The notes below the pieces were generated by a model. The model made no database searches and was not told the origin of the DNA. It saw only the letters and a list, made by a program, of their open reading frames with translations. Shown here one piece after another: positions 1-9,706 of a stretch of 64,000 nucleotides of DNA. Where the stretch lies: NCBI GenBank assembly GCA_016719635.1, contig JADJYT010000001.1, forward strand, positions 682,001 to 746,000, given 5' to 3'. Every line of letters starts with the position of its first letter. The first letter of the stretch is position 1. Both the position numbers and the translations under genes were made by a program. This stretch comes from Sphingobacteriales bacterium. GTDB taxonomy: Bacteria; Bacteroidota; Bacteroidia; Chitinophagales; JADIYW01.

Positions 1-665
1 GTGTATTCGGTAGTGCTATTATTCGTCTCATCTTTCTGAGTCAGGATAAGGTTCTCATTGAGTGCCTCGAACCCAAAAAGATTTAACGGACTGTATAATC
101 CACCATACAGAGCCTTAAAATCCTGCCCAAATGCTTTTTTAGTCAATGTGTTAATTTTGTCTGAATAGGTATTTGTATATATTACCGTATCCCATCTTCC
201 CCCATTTACTAAAGTATATGTTTTTTGTGTAGTAATATTGTTATTGGTATAATAAAAAGAATCCCGTATCATCCTGATGAAATTTGCCGGAAAATCAGCA
301 AAATTAGTTTCGGCAAAAATAAGCCTGTTATGTGCATCAAATTTATAGGTATAAAAATTAGTAGGATATGCAGAAATACGAGATGAAGTATTAAGCCAAA
401 AAGTGTTTAGCTTATGTATTAATGTTGAAAAATTAGTACCAGAAGCATTAAATAATCTCTCCTGAACAGAGTCAGTTCCCAAATACTTAAAGGTAACCAG
501 CTCCTCATTCTTGGTATTTATCATAACAGCTCTGTTTAAGCTATCGTAAAATATAGTATCAACATCGGTACCATTGTTGACCGTTTTTATCAGAGATACC
601 GATAAATCATTCTGTTCTTTTTTACACGCTGCTATTCCTAACAGCAAAAAGGAATTGGAATAGTA
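1..665 (-). CDS. Secreted lipoprotein, partial at window edge, with damaged 5' end
   Basis: An open frame runs off the left edge for about 220 codons. It contains a lipobox-like LLLGIAAC followed by KKEQ, so the mature protein would start at that Cys and be an outer lipoprotein; the rest is Tyr/Asn/Thr-rich and I do not recognise the family. No ATG, GTG or TTG precedes the lipobox in this frame with room for a signal peptide. In the neighbouring frame the codons ATT AAA AAC ATA CTA TTC read as a typical signal-peptide start with ATT where ATG is expected; removing one T from a five-T run (plus-strand A-run 646-650) joins that frame to LLLGIAAC. The 5' end therefore looks broken by a start-codon change and a +1 indel, or by sequence error. 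Confidence 0.55.
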
Positions 666-1164
666 TGTTTTTAATTTATTACGTTAATAATACTATAAAA
701 CTCGGTCAATGAGTCTTCAGAAACATCCCTGAAAACCCCTGAAATCAAATCTCATGGCATTCCTTTTTAACATATAAAAAATCAACTGACACTGTTTTTT
801 AAATTCATCCTAAATAATAGGGATATCTGATATTGGTATTCGTATTTTTAGTTCTCAAAACCTATGGAAAAAAACTCATAAACTTACATCATACTTGTTA
901 ATCCAAAACCCGTCATTCCACGAGGCATCTTTTTTATGACTGTCGTCTTAATTTCCTGCTTTGGTTTACCATCAAATCTTATCTGAAGTAGGCATTTATT
1001 TAACTTATCATACAAGGCAGTACCTCATCATTCTGCTATTTGTTATAGCAATCTGTTTGCTTGAATTAAAAATTGAAGAACAAGTTCTCAGTTAAACATC
1101 GCTATTCATATCATAAAAAAAGTGACTTCCATCATTTTACGTCATTTTGTCATGCTTTTGCCGT
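666..1164. other. Gene-poor spacer upstream of dnaK
   Basis: About 500 bases of AT-rich sequence with no complete gene. The only coding-like stretch is a 46-codon open frame on the minus strand (884-1024) that has no start codon and is preceded by two stop codons. Nothing else was recognised apart from the promoter motifs just before dnaK. Confidence 0.5.
884..1024 (-). pseudogene. Possible coding remnant without start codon
   Basis: On the minus strand an open frame of 46 codons ends at TAA (884-886) and looks protein-like, with charged and aliphatic residues around FDGKPKQEIKTTVIKKMPRG. Two consecutive in-frame TGA stops sit directly upstream and there is no start codon. It could be the 3' end of a decayed gene or chance; the family is not recognised. 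Confidence 0.2.
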
Positions 1165-1180
1165 TGGCATATTAGTTGAA
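1141..1180 (+). promoter_or_regulatory. Candidate sigma-54-like -24/-12 promoter of dnaK
   Basis: TGGCAT (1165-1170) is followed five bases later by TTGAA (1176-1180). The GG and TG dinucleotides are 12 bases apart, as in the sigma-54 consensus TGGCAC-N5-TTGCA, although the final C is A. A GTCAT-TTT-GTCAT direct repeat (1141-1153, overlapping the preceding base context) lies just upstream. The implied start is about 1190, leaving a leader of some 25 bases. The alternative is that this is an unrelated heat-shock motif. Confidence 0.35.
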
Positions 1181-1216
1181 CAACAGAAGGAAACTTCAAA
1201 TTAGTAAATTAATATC

Positions 1217-3124
1217 ATGGGAAAAATAATTGGAATCGACTTAGGAACTACCAACTCGTGCGTAGCCGTTATGGAAGGCAGCGAACCGGTAGTCATTACA
1301 ACAGATGAGGGGCAAAGAACCCTGCCGTCTATCGTAGGATTTTTGGAAAATGGCGAACGTAAAGTGGGAGCTCCCGCCAAACGCCAGTCAATCACCAATC
1401 CTAAAAACACCGTCTCTTCTATTAAACGGTTTATGGGGAAACATTTCAGCGACACGACTACGGAACAAAAGTACGTTTCGTACACTGTAGAAAAAGGAGA
1501 TAATGACACCGTTCGTGTTCGTCTGCATGACAGAATGTACACGCCACAGGAAATTTCTGCCATTATTTTACAAAAATGTAAGAAAATGGCGGAAGACTAC
1601 TTAGGTCAGACAGTTACCGAAGCGGTAATCACCGTTCCTGCTTACTTTAACGACTCTGAACGTCAGGCGACCAAAGAAGCGGGTCTGATAGCCGGGTTGG
1701 ATGTAAAACGTATCATCAACGAACCAACGGCTGCAGCTTTGGCTTACGGCTTAGACAAAGGCGGCAAGGATATGAAAATTGCCGTTTATGACTTAGGTGG
1801 CGGTACTTTCGACGTATCTATCCTGGAATTGGGTGAAGGCGTTTTCGAAGTAAAATCTACCAATGGTGACGTACACTTAGGAGGTGATGATTTTGACCAA
1901 ACCATCATCGACTGGCTGGCAACCGAATTCCAGAATGAAGAACGCGTGGATCTGCGCAAAGATCCGATGGCATTACAGCGCCTGAAAGAAGCAGCCGAAA
2001 AAGCGAAGATAGAATTATCCTCTTCCACAGAAACGGAAATCAACTTACCTTATATCACGGCGACAGACGGTGTTCCAAAACACCTCGTAAAAAAATTATC
2101 CCGTGCCAAGTTCGACCAACTGACAGAAACATTGGTGGAAAGAACATTGGAACCGTGCAGAAAAGCACTGAAAGATGCCAACTTATCCGCTTCTCAAATC
2201 GATGAAGTGATATTGGTGGGTGGTTCTACCCGTATTCCGAAAATCCAGGAAGTGGTAGAAAAATTCTTTGGCAAAAAGCCTTCCAAAGGAGTGAATCCGG
2301 ATGAAGTGGTGGCCGTAGGTGCCGCCATTCAGGGAGGTGTATTGACCGGTGACGTGAAAGATGTGTTGTTGCTCGACGTAACGCCATTATCACTGGGTAT
2401 CGAGACATACGGAGGTGTATTCACCAAGCTGATTGAATCCAACACGACCATTCCTACTAAAAAATCAGAGGTGTTCTCAACCGCATCCGACAACCAGCCT
2501 TCTGTGGAGTTGAATGTACTGCAGGGAGAAAGACCAATGGCTAAAGACAATAAAAGTTTAGGTCGTTTCCACTTAGACAGCATTCCACCGGCACCACGTG
2601 GTGTTCCGCAAATCGAAGTAACGTTTGATATAGACGCGAATGGCATACTGAGTGTGACCGCAAAAGACAAAGGAACCGGCAAAGAGCAAAATATCCGCAT
2701 CACCGCTTCTTCCGGGTTGAGCAAGGAAGAAATTGAAAAAATGAAAGCCGAAGCGAAAGCCAACGAAGCGGCGGATAAAGAAGCCCGCGCTAAAGTGGAC
2801 AAGCTGAACGAAGCAGACAGCCTGATTTTCCAGAGTGAAAAACAACTGAAGGAATTTGGCGACAAATTGCCCGCTGATAAAAAAGAAACTTTAGAGGCAG
2901 CTGTCAACAAACTGAAAGAAGCACACAAGAATCAGGATATGCCTGCAGTGGAAGTTGCTTTAACAGAACTGAACAATGCATGGCAGGCTGCATCACAGGA
3001 TTTGTATACTGCTTCCCAACAGGCTGGCGGCGCAGAACAAGGCGGTGCATCCGACAATGGTTCTGCCAACACAGGCGGCAATACAGAGAATGTAACCGAT
3101 GCAGAATACGAAGAGGTGAAATAA
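1217..3124 (+). CDS. dnaK: Chaperone protein DnaK (Hsp70)
   Basis: ATP-dependent cytosolic Hsp70 chaperone of 635 residues, the normal bacterial length. The ATPase domain shows GIDLGTTNS at the N-terminus, NEPTAAALAYG, DLGGGTFDVS and VGGSTRIPK. The linker DVLLLDVTPLSLGIET leads into the substrate-binding domain. A helical lid follows, then a Gly/Asn-rich tail ending in DAEYEEVK, close to the EEVD/EEVK ends of other DnaK proteins. The start ATG precedes GKIIGIDLG as in homologues. No grpE or dnaJ is adjacent, so the gene appears to be transcribed alone, probably under heat-shock control from the TGGCAT/TTGAA motif upstream. Confidence 0.98.
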   Translation: MGKIIGIDLGTTNSCVAVMEGSEPVVITTDEGQRTLPSIVGFLENGERKVGAPAKRQSITNPKNTVSSIKRFMGKHFSDTTTEQKYVSYTVEKGDNDTVRVRLHDRMYTPQEISAIILQKCKKMAEDYLGQTVTEAVITVPAYFNDSERQATKEAGLIAGLDVKRIINEPTAAALAYGLDKGGKDMKIAVYDLGGGTFDVSILELGEGVFEVKSTNGDVHLGGDDFDQTIIDWLATEFQNEERVDLRKDPMALQRLKEAAEKAKIELSSSTETEINLPYITATDGVPKHLVKKLSRAKFDQLTETLVERTLEPCRKALKDANLSASQIDEVILVGGSTRIPKIQEVVEKFFGKKPSKGVNPDEVVAVGAAIQGGVLTGDVKDVLLLDVTPLSLGIETYGGVFTKLIESNTTIPTKKSEVFSTASDNQPSVELNVLQGERPMAKDNKSLGRFHLDSIPPAPRGVPQIEVTFDIDANGILSVTAKDKGTGKEQNIRITASSGLSKEEIEKMKAEAKANEAADKEARAKVDKLNEADSLIFQSEKQLKEFGDKLPADKKETLEAAVNKLKEAHKNQDMPAVEVALTELNNAWQAASQDLYTASQQAGGAEQGGASDNGSANTGGNTENVTDAEYEEVK

Positions 3125-3411
3125 TATCACTTTTTTTTCAACAATATAAAAATCGATTAATGGTAAATTTTCAGATATCCTTTGCCATACAATTTTACAT
3201 AAAAAACCATATCAAACTGATATAGAAATATATACAAATGCCTCTGAACTGAAAAATCAAACATCGGCTTAAATTTGTATTTATCTTATATACAATTATA
3301 GTGCAACTTTAAACAAAAAAACAAACCATATGAAAAAATATAATCGCTCTCCTGCTATTTACACTTTCCTTCACCTTCGCGAAGGCACAGGTAACCATCG
3401 CTTACAAAAAT

Positions 3412-6033
3412 GTGATGCGTGAAAAGGCAGATCTGGATCTGCCCAACCAATGGAACATTGGTATCATTGCTAAAAAAACCAATGACAATAAGATCATTAT
3501 CGTCCGAAGTTTTAAACGGAACAATGCCCAGTCCATTTCACATTACAAGTGCAGATTTGACAGCGTATCCATTACCAAGTTCGACCTGAACGGAAATACA
3601 CTCTGGCAAAAAAGACTGGCCTTTAACAATTCAGGCTATGTTTCCGATATCTGCCCGACTGCAGATGGCGGCTATATCATTTGCGGTGACCAGAACATGA
3701 GCAATTTCGTTCTAAAGATAGATGCTGACGGCAACTCCGTCGGTGTGAAGGAATATGACAATCCGAACTCCAATTACTACTTCAATAAAATCACAGAACT
3801 GTCCAACGGCAACTATGCAATAGCCAGTATTGAATATATTTTCCAGTTTGCTTCACCGGAGTATAGCTGGACATGGTGGTTAAGTATAATGGGATACAGG
3901 CATTACTACACCATCAAATATACCTTGGGGTTAACGGACGCAGCCGGAAATGTGCAGTGGTCGGTACCGGTTGGCCAATCGGATGAAAACTATTATCAGT
4001 ACGGAGTTGTCCAGGACCGGAATTTAGCGGGAGACAAATTTAATCCAAAATTAAACGTAAACATCTATCCGGTGAAGGTGGACAACAATGATTATATAGA
4101 TATCGCTGTCAATCTGAATAATGCGACCACTTCATTGAGAAGCAAATCCATCATACGGTACAACACGGGCGGAACAGTAGCCGGCAGCAAGATATTTGAT
4201 ACGTATAATAGTTCTTATCGGTATAACAGTCTCGGATACTGGAAAGTGAAAGACGGCTATTTGTTTATGACAGACAGCAGCGCAAATAATGTTTACAGAA
4301 GTTATTTTGTAAAAATGGATCTGTTCGGAACCATAAAGGGATATTATCAGACAGCCTTTTTAGACTGGGAGTACGGACGAAACCTCGAATCCGCACAGAT
4401 TCATATCAACGGTGACAGCACTATTTTCCTGTTTGAAAAAAGTCAGTATGGCGGTAATAAACTGGTTCGTTGCTTCAAGGATTTAAGTGTAGACTGGAAC
4501 TATTCATTGCCGTATATACCGGAGAGAGAATATGGCAACTTACTGATTACAGAAACAGACGACCATAATCTCCTCGTCGTATCGGATGAATACAATTATG
4601 ACCAGTGGGAAAACGTTAATTTCTATAAACTATCCTCCGATGCGGCAGAACTGCATTATCAGGTTTACATAGACAGAAATGACAACAATCGTTTTGATGC
4701 GGCAGACACAACCTTTAATGAATGTATAATCTACCAAACACACAATGGCGTTACACAGCAATTTTACCCTGATTATTATGGAAAATACGAGATGTTCGCA
4801 GATACAGGCATCTATGAATCCCATATCGAATCCTACAGCCAGACGTTGAAATATTATTTTGCACCGACAACACCTGAAATTACGCATATCACCAGCTACA
4901 CGCAGGAAGATACGGTCTTCTTCAAGCTGGTAGAAAAGAAGAATGTCAGGGACTTACAGATCTCTCTGGCCCCTAATATACCGGTACGTCCCGGGTTCCA
5001 AAGTTCCTATACGCTGAGTGTAGGCAACATCGGTACCGTGACAGTACAACGTCCGAGAGCATTATTTATTAAAGATCCGCTGCAAAGTTTCGACACGCTC
5101 ACCGCGCCATTCCCATTCAGAGGCGATACCATGTTCATTGAATATGACTCACTCACCGTATTTCAGCAGCAGTATTACGAGGTTTATTTAAACAATCCGA
5201 TACCTCCTATTATCGATGCAGACGACACGATATATGTGAAGGCTGTCATCGAACCGATAGATGGTGATATCTATCCCGATGACAATGTGTTTGAACTGAC
5301 TCAGACGGTTGTGAACTCCTATGACCCGAATGATAAACTGGAATCACATGGCGGAGCAATCACGCAGGCGGAACTGGCTAACGGAGATTATCTGTATTAT
5401 ACCATTCGATTCCAGAATTCCGGAAACTATTATGCATCCATCATAAAAATCACCGATACGCTTTCCGACAAACTGGATTGGAGTACACTGGAAGTATTGA
5501 CCAACAGCCATAACCTGGAATTCAAGGTAGAAAATAAGCGGTACCTGACCTGGTGGAGCAATAACTTTTATCTGCCGGACAGCACGAGCGATGAGCCGGG
5601 CAGTCATGGTTTCGTCAGTTTCCGCATCAAGCCGATTGCCGGATTAAGTGTATCTGATGAAATCGATAATAAGGCGCACATTTATTTTGATTACAACCCG
5701 CCAATTGAAACGAATACGGTGACTACCAAAATTGTGATAGAGCGGATTCTGAGAACCCCCAAAAACCTGATGGACGTTAAAAAACTGAAAGTGTATCCCA
5801 ATCCGACCAATGACCTGCTGACGCTGGATATGACTGTGATAAAACCCGGGAAATATACGATTCAGCTGATAGATTTCAGTGGCAGAAACACACGAAGTGA
5901 AGAGCTGGACTGGACAAGCGGTAAACAATTATATTCGTTATCTTTACAAGGATTGGAAAACGGAATGTATATTTTAAGCATCAGCAATCCACAGCAGAAG
6001 GCACTCTATACGAGCAAGATCTTGAAGCAATAA
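3412..6033 (+). CDS. T9SS type A-sorted secreted protein with DUF7619 domain (signal peptide frameshifted)
   Basis: Large exported protein of unknown role. The first half has repeated beta-propeller-like strands (DGNSVGVKEYDN-type blades). The middle, near residues 640-790, has VNSYDPNDK, FQNSGNYYA, GFVSFRIKP and IYFDYNPPI, characteristic of the DUF7619/conserved-repeat region of Bacteroidota. The end (LKVYPNPTNDLL ... NGMYILSI) is a type A T9SS sorting domain. The start given (GTG 3412) only marks the intact frame: this frame is open back to 3334 and encodes an ideal signal peptide IIALLLFTLSFTFAKAQ, but its ATG (3330) lies one base out of frame because of a six-A run (3333-3338). Removing one A restores the full gene 3330-6033. 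Confidence 0.85.
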   Translation: MMREKADLDLPNQWNIGIIAKKTNDNKIIIVRSFKRNNAQSISHYKCRFDSVSITKFDLNGNTLWQKRLAFNNSGYVSDICPTADGGYIICGDQNMSNFVLKIDADGNSVGVKEYDNPNSNYYFNKITELSNGNYAIASIEYIFQFASPEYSWTWWLSIMGYRHYYTIKYTLGLTDAAGNVQWSVPVGQSDENYYQYGVVQDRNLAGDKFNPKLNVNIYPVKVDNNDYIDIAVNLNNATTSLRSKSIIRYNTGGTVAGSKIFDTYNSSYRYNSLGYWKVKDGYLFMTDSSANNVYRSYFVKMDLFGTIKGYYQTAFLDWEYGRNLESAQIHINGDSTIFLFEKSQYGGNKLVRCFKDLSVDWNYSLPYIPEREYGNLLITETDDHNLLVVSDEYNYDQWENVNFYKLSSDAAELHYQVYIDRNDNNRFDAADTTFNECIIYQTHNGVTQQFYPDYYGKYEMFADTGIYESHIESYSQTLKYYFAPTTPEITHITSYTQEDTVFFKLVEKKNVRDLQISLAPNIPVRPGFQSSYTLSVGNIGTVTVQRPRALFIKDPLQSFDTLTAPFPFRGDTMFIEYDSLTVFQQQYYEVYLNNPIPPIIDADDTIYVKAVIEPIDGDIYPDDNVFELTQTVVNSYDPNDKLESHGGAITQAELANGDYLYYTIRFQNSGNYYASIIKITDTLSDKLDWSTLEVLTNSHNLEFKVENKRYLTWWSNNFYLPDSTSDEPGSHGFVSFRIKPIAGLSVSDEIDNKAHIYFDYNPPIETNTVTTKIVIERILRTPKNLMDVKKLKVYPNPTNDLLTLDMTVIKPGKYTIQLIDFSGRNTRSEELDWTSGKQLYSLSLQGLENGMYILSISNPQQKALYTSKILKQ

Positions 6034-6040
6034 AATTTAT

Positions 6041-6076
6041 AAAAAAAGAAGCGCCATCGCGTTGCGATGGCGCTTC
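6041..6076 (-). terminator. Intrinsic terminator between convergent genes
   Basis: Perfect 13-bp stem GAAGCGCCATCGC / GCGATGGCGCTTC (6048-6060 and 6064-6076) with a GTT loop. On the minus strand the hairpin is followed by seven T (6041-6047), so it fits termination of the gene at 6106-6573. It may also stop transcription from 3412-6033 but lacks a T-run in that direction. Confidence 0.8.
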
Positions 6077-6105
6077 GACTATTATAGCATTTGTATCGTA
6101 ATGGA

Positions 6106-6573
6106 TTACTTATTAAATAACTTACCTAAATCCACACCCATCTTGCCCATCATCTCCTGCGCTTTCTCCTTTATTTCATCGACAGAAACCTTACTGATAA
6201 TCTTACTGATATCCGGTTTTCCGTTTTCATCAGTAAACTCCCTGCGGAAGGCATCAAACACTTCTGTAATGGATAAATCCCGCACCTTCTGCGCCGTCTC
6301 ATTCGGCAGTCCTACCTTATTCACCAGATCATTTAAAAAATTCTCCCTTAAATTATTCAAGGTAGGATTTGACTTAATATCTGAAATGCCATTGCTCATC
6401 AACTCCCTTAACCCGCTCATGCCGCCGGCCATCAGGTCCTCGGAAAAGAATCGCCTGAAGTTTTCCAGCAACAAACCGGTACTTTGTGTGGTCTGATCTT
6501 CACTCAGTCCGAATTTTTCCTGAATCTGCTGTTGTATTTTCGCCTGTACCTCATTAAAGATATCCTGTAACAT
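6106..6573 (-). CDS. Hypothetical cytosolic helical protein
   Basis: A 155-residue protein without signal peptide or membrane segment. It is almost all amphipathic helix: an N-terminal Gln-rich helix (IQQQIQEKFGLSEDQ), a Gly-rich turn near residue 50 (DLMAGGMSGLREL), and Glu/Lys-rich C-terminal helices ending MGVDLGKLFNK. I do not recognise the family. It is a single gene bounded by a strong terminator and by a 130-base spacer shared with the divergent MBL-fold gene. Confidence 0.75.
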   Translation of the reverse strand: MLQDIFNEVQAKIQQQIQEKFGLSEDQTTQSTGLLLENFRRFFSEDLMAGGMSGLRELMSNGISDIKSNPTLNNLRENFLNDLVNKVGLPNETAQKVRDLSITEVFDAFRREFTDENGKPDISKIISKVSVDEIKEKAQEMMGKMGVDLGKLFNK

Positions 6574-6703
6574 ACTATTTAGAATTTAGACTCCAAATAT
6601 ACACATTAATCGATTGCATTGCTATATTGCAGTCTTGATTAAATAGGATTAAATTATCCCGGATGACGTTAAACTTATAACGAATAACTCATAACTTAGC
6701 AGA

Positions 6704-8095
6704 ATGAAACTACAAATTTGCGGCGCAGCAGAAACCGTTACGGGCAGCTGCCACCTTCTTACATTGGAAAATGATTACAAACTCCTTTTAGACTGCGGGC
6801 TTTATCAGGGAGCAGATGCCGTTTTTGATGAATTCAATCATCAATGGTTTTTCAAGCCCGATGAAATTGATGCGCTGATATTATCACATGCACACATCGA
6901 CCATTGCGGCAGGATTCCGAAACTGGTAAAAGATGGTTTTAAAGGAAAAATCATCTGCACATCGGCTACTCGCGACTTAGCGGCCATCATGCTTTTGGAC
7001 AGTGCCCATATTCAGGAAGGCGATGCCGAATATGAAGCGAAAAAATACGGTGGCAAATTTGATCCGCTTTATACGGAATGGGACGTCAAGCAATGCCTGC
7101 GCTATTTTTATTGTGTGGAATACGATAATTGGTTTAATGTCACCAATGAAGTCAGCCTCCTGTTCTCCGATGCCGGCCATATTTTAGGAAGCGCCTCTGT
7201 AACGCTGAAAATCAAGGAAGCAGGCAGGGAAACGTTTTTCGGATTTACCGGAGATGTAGGCAGATACAATCGACCTATACTGAAAGACCCGGTTCCAATG
7301 CCTCAGCTCGATTACCTGATATGTGAATCTACCTACGGCGGCAAGACCCATGATGAAACGCCGGAAAACGATGATCATTTCATGCAGATCATTTACGATA
7401 CCTGTGTGGCCAAACGAGGCAAACTGATTATACCTGCCTTCAGTTTGGGAAGGACACAGGAAATACTCTACCGGCTGGATAAATTGTATAATTCAGGCAG
7501 GCTGCAAAATATCAATGTATATGTCGACAGTCCGCTTGCCATGAATGCTACGGAAATATATACCATACATCCGGAATGTTTCGACAATGAAATCCACCAT
7601 TACATGTCTGAAGATGACAGTCCTTTCGGCTGGAACAATATGCGCTATGTACGAAAGGCAGACCAGTCCAAACAACTGAACGTATCGGATGAACCTTGTA
7701 TCATCATTGCCGCATCAGGCATGGCCAACGCCGGAAGAGTAAAACACCACCTGTACCATCAAATTGAGAAGGCGGAAAATACCGTCTTGATTGTGGGTTA
7801 TTGTGCAGAAGGGACACTCGGACAACAGTTGGTGCAGAAACCGGATACGGTAACTATCTTTCATCAGGAAAAGAGAGTGCGTGCGCAGATTGAAGTCATG
7901 AGCAGCATGAGCGCCCATGCCGATGAACCGGAATTATTGAAATTTTTAGCCAATCAGCAAAAAGAAAAACTGAAAAAGATATTTTTAGTCCACGGCGAGA
8001 CGAAAAGGCAGGCAGCTTTTAAAATAACCTTACAGAATAACCAATTCAAGAATGTCGAAATACCCAAACTGGGCGATATATTTGAATTGGAATAA
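6704..8095 (+). CDS. MBL-fold / beta-CASP / RMMBL RNA-processing nuclease-like protein
   Basis: A 463-residue metallo-beta-lactamase-fold protein of the CPSF73/YSH1-like group, predicted to be a zinc-dependent cytosolic RNase. The metal-binding motif SHAHIDHCGR is near residues 61-70, with DAGHILGSAS near 156, TGDVGR near 178, a beta-CASP region (AFSLGRTQEILY, DSPLA) in the middle, and the RMMBL signature SAHADEPELL near 403 followed by LVHGE. These are the expected metal ligands, so it should be active. Bacterial members are poorly characterised; RNA processing is inferred from the family. It is followed 58 bases later by the DUF853 ATPase gene. Confidence 0.9.
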   Translation: MKLQICGAAETVTGSCHLLTLENDYKLLLDCGLYQGADAVFDEFNHQWFFKPDEIDALILSHAHIDHCGRIPKLVKDGFKGKIICTSATRDLAAIMLLDSAHIQEGDAEYEAKKYGGKFDPLYTEWDVKQCLRYFYCVEYDNWFNVTNEVSLLFSDAGHILGSASVTLKIKEAGRETFFGFTGDVGRYNRPILKDPVPMPQLDYLICESTYGGKTHDETPENDDHFMQIIYDTCVAKRGKLIIPAFSLGRTQEILYRLDKLYNSGRLQNINVYVDSPLAMNATEIYTIHPECFDNEIHHYMSEDDSPFGWNNMRYVRKADQSKQLNVSDEPCIIIAASGMANAGRVKHHLYHQIEKAENTVLIVGYCAEGTLGQQLVQKPDTVTIFHQEKRVRAQIEVMSSMSAHADEPELLKFLANQQKEKLKKIFLVHGETKRQAAFKITLQNNQFKNVEIPKLGDIFELE

Positions 8096-8153
8096 TTAGT
8101 TCATACAACTCTATTCACAATTTATTATTTTTACCCGACAAAGCAAACTATCC

Positions 8154-9704
8154 ATGGCAAATCAGGACGAATTCATTCAGTTAATCAACAAAGGCTATAC
8201 ATTCAGCACCAGCTCCATCGTTGTCGGAACCGCGATGCTGGATGGCAAAGCAATTCCAAATACACCGGTAAGAATTCCTTTAAAAACCATGAACCGGCAC
8301 GGATTGATAGCAGGTGCGACCGGAACCGGTAAAACCAAAACGATTCAGTCCCTTTCGGAGCAGTTAGCGGAAAACGGAGTATCTGTTTTAATGATGGACA
8401 TAAAAGGTGATTTCTCCGGTATCGCCGAGCCTGGTGTTTCCAACCCTAAGATTGAAGAACGTGTCGCCGCTATCGGCAACAAATGGACACCCAAAGGTTA
8501 TCCGGTGGAGCTGATGTCTATTTCCAATCAGGATGGCATTCGCCTGCGGGCAACCGTTTCTGAATTCGGGCCTGTGTTGATTTCAAAGATCCTGGACCTT
8601 AACGACACCCAGCAGAGCGTGGTGGCCATGGTGTTTAAATTCAGCGATGACGAGCAATTGGCACTGGTGGATTTAAATGATTTTAAAAAAGTTCTGCAGT
8701 TTCTGACGAACGAAGGAAAAGGCGTTTTTGAAAAAGACTACGGTTCTATCAGTCCCGCTACGATGGGAACCATTCTACGTAAGGTGGTGGAACTGGAACA
8801 ACAGGGCGCAGGTATATTTTTCGGAGAGAAGTCATTTGACGTGGATGATTTATTACGCAAAGATGAAAACGGATACGGATACATCAATATTGTTCGCCTG
8901 ACAGACATTCAGGATAAACCTAAATTATTTTCTACCTTTATGTTAAGCCTGTTGGCGGAAGTTTACCAGAAATTCCCCGAAAGAGGCGATGTGGAACAGC
9001 CGGAACTGATCATTTTTATGGATGAGGCTCATCTGGTTTTTAATAATGCTTCTAAAGCCTTACAGGAGCAGCTGGAAGCCATCATCAAACTTATACGCTC
9101 CAAGGGGGTTGGAATTTTCTTTTGTACCCAAAATCCGATTGACATTCCCGAAAGCATCTTAGCACAGCTGGGATTAAAGGTACAGCATGCGCTGAGAGCC
9201 TTCACGGCTAAAGACCGTCAGGCAATCAAACTGGCTTCAGAAAACTATCCGGAAACTTCATTTTATAAAGTGGAAGATCTAATGACACAGCTGGGGATTG
9301 GAGAAGCCTTCGTTTCCGCACTCAATGAAAAAGGCATACCTACACCGCTGGCACATACGTTAATGGCACCGCCACAGTCACGCATGGATATTTTAACAGA
9401 TGCAGAAATGAAAACATTCATCGCAGCATCCAAACTTTATCCAAAATATAAAAACCCGGTTGACCCCGAAAGTGCTTATGAAATTCTGACTGCTAAAATT
9501 GAACAGGCTCAGCAACAGCAGGCCGCTGATGATCAGGCAGCACAACAAGTGAAAGAAACCACGACCACCAAGACGACAAAACAAGGAAAATCAACACTGG
9601 ATAAAGTTTTAAGCAACACGGTAACCCGGCAAATTGCCCGTACCGCCACTACCACCCTTGCCAGAGGTTTGCTGGGTGTTTTAAAAGGAATGTTAAAAAA
9701 ATAA
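8154..9704 (+). CDS. DUF853/HerA-like P-loop ATPase (YjgR family)
   Basis: A 516-residue cytosolic ATPase with the DUF853 layout. Walker A GATGTGKT is at residues 54-61 and Walker B IIFMDEAH near 285-292, followed by FFCTQNP as sensor region. The C-terminal tail is Gln/Ala-rich (QAQQQQAADDQAAQQ) and ends in a basic helix. The family belongs to the HerA/FtsK class but its substrate is not established. The gene is separated by only two bases from the downstream PPK2 gene, so the two are almost certainly co-transcribed. Confidence 0.92.
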   Translation: MANQDEFIQLINKGYTFSTSSIVVGTAMLDGKAIPNTPVRIPLKTMNRHGLIAGATGTGKTKTIQSLSEQLAENGVSVLMMDIKGDFSGIAEPGVSNPKIEERVAAIGNKWTPKGYPVELMSISNQDGIRLRATVSEFGPVLISKILDLNDTQQSVVAMVFKFSDDEQLALVDLNDFKKVLQFLTNEGKGVFEKDYGSISPATMGTILRKVVELEQQGAGIFFGEKSFDVDDLLRKDENGYGYINIVRLTDIQDKPKLFSTFMLSLLAEVYQKFPERGDVEQPELIIFMDEAHLVFNNASKALQEQLEAIIKLIRSKGVGIFFCTQNPIDIPESILAQLGLKVQHALRAFTAKDRQAIKLASENYPETSFYKVEDLMTQLGIGEAFVSALNEKGIPTPLAHTLMAPPQSRMDILTDAEMKTFIAASKLYPKYKNPVDPESAYEILTAKIEQAQQQQAADDQAAQQVKETTTTKTTKQGKSTLDKVLSNTVTRQIARTATTTLARGLLGVLKGMLKK

Positions 9705-9706
9705 GT

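Noticed and set aside
2329..2928. A 199-codon antisense ORF within dnaK
   Set aside because: It lies entirely opposite the conserved Hsp70 coding sequence and has no recognisable domain; codon-structure shadow.
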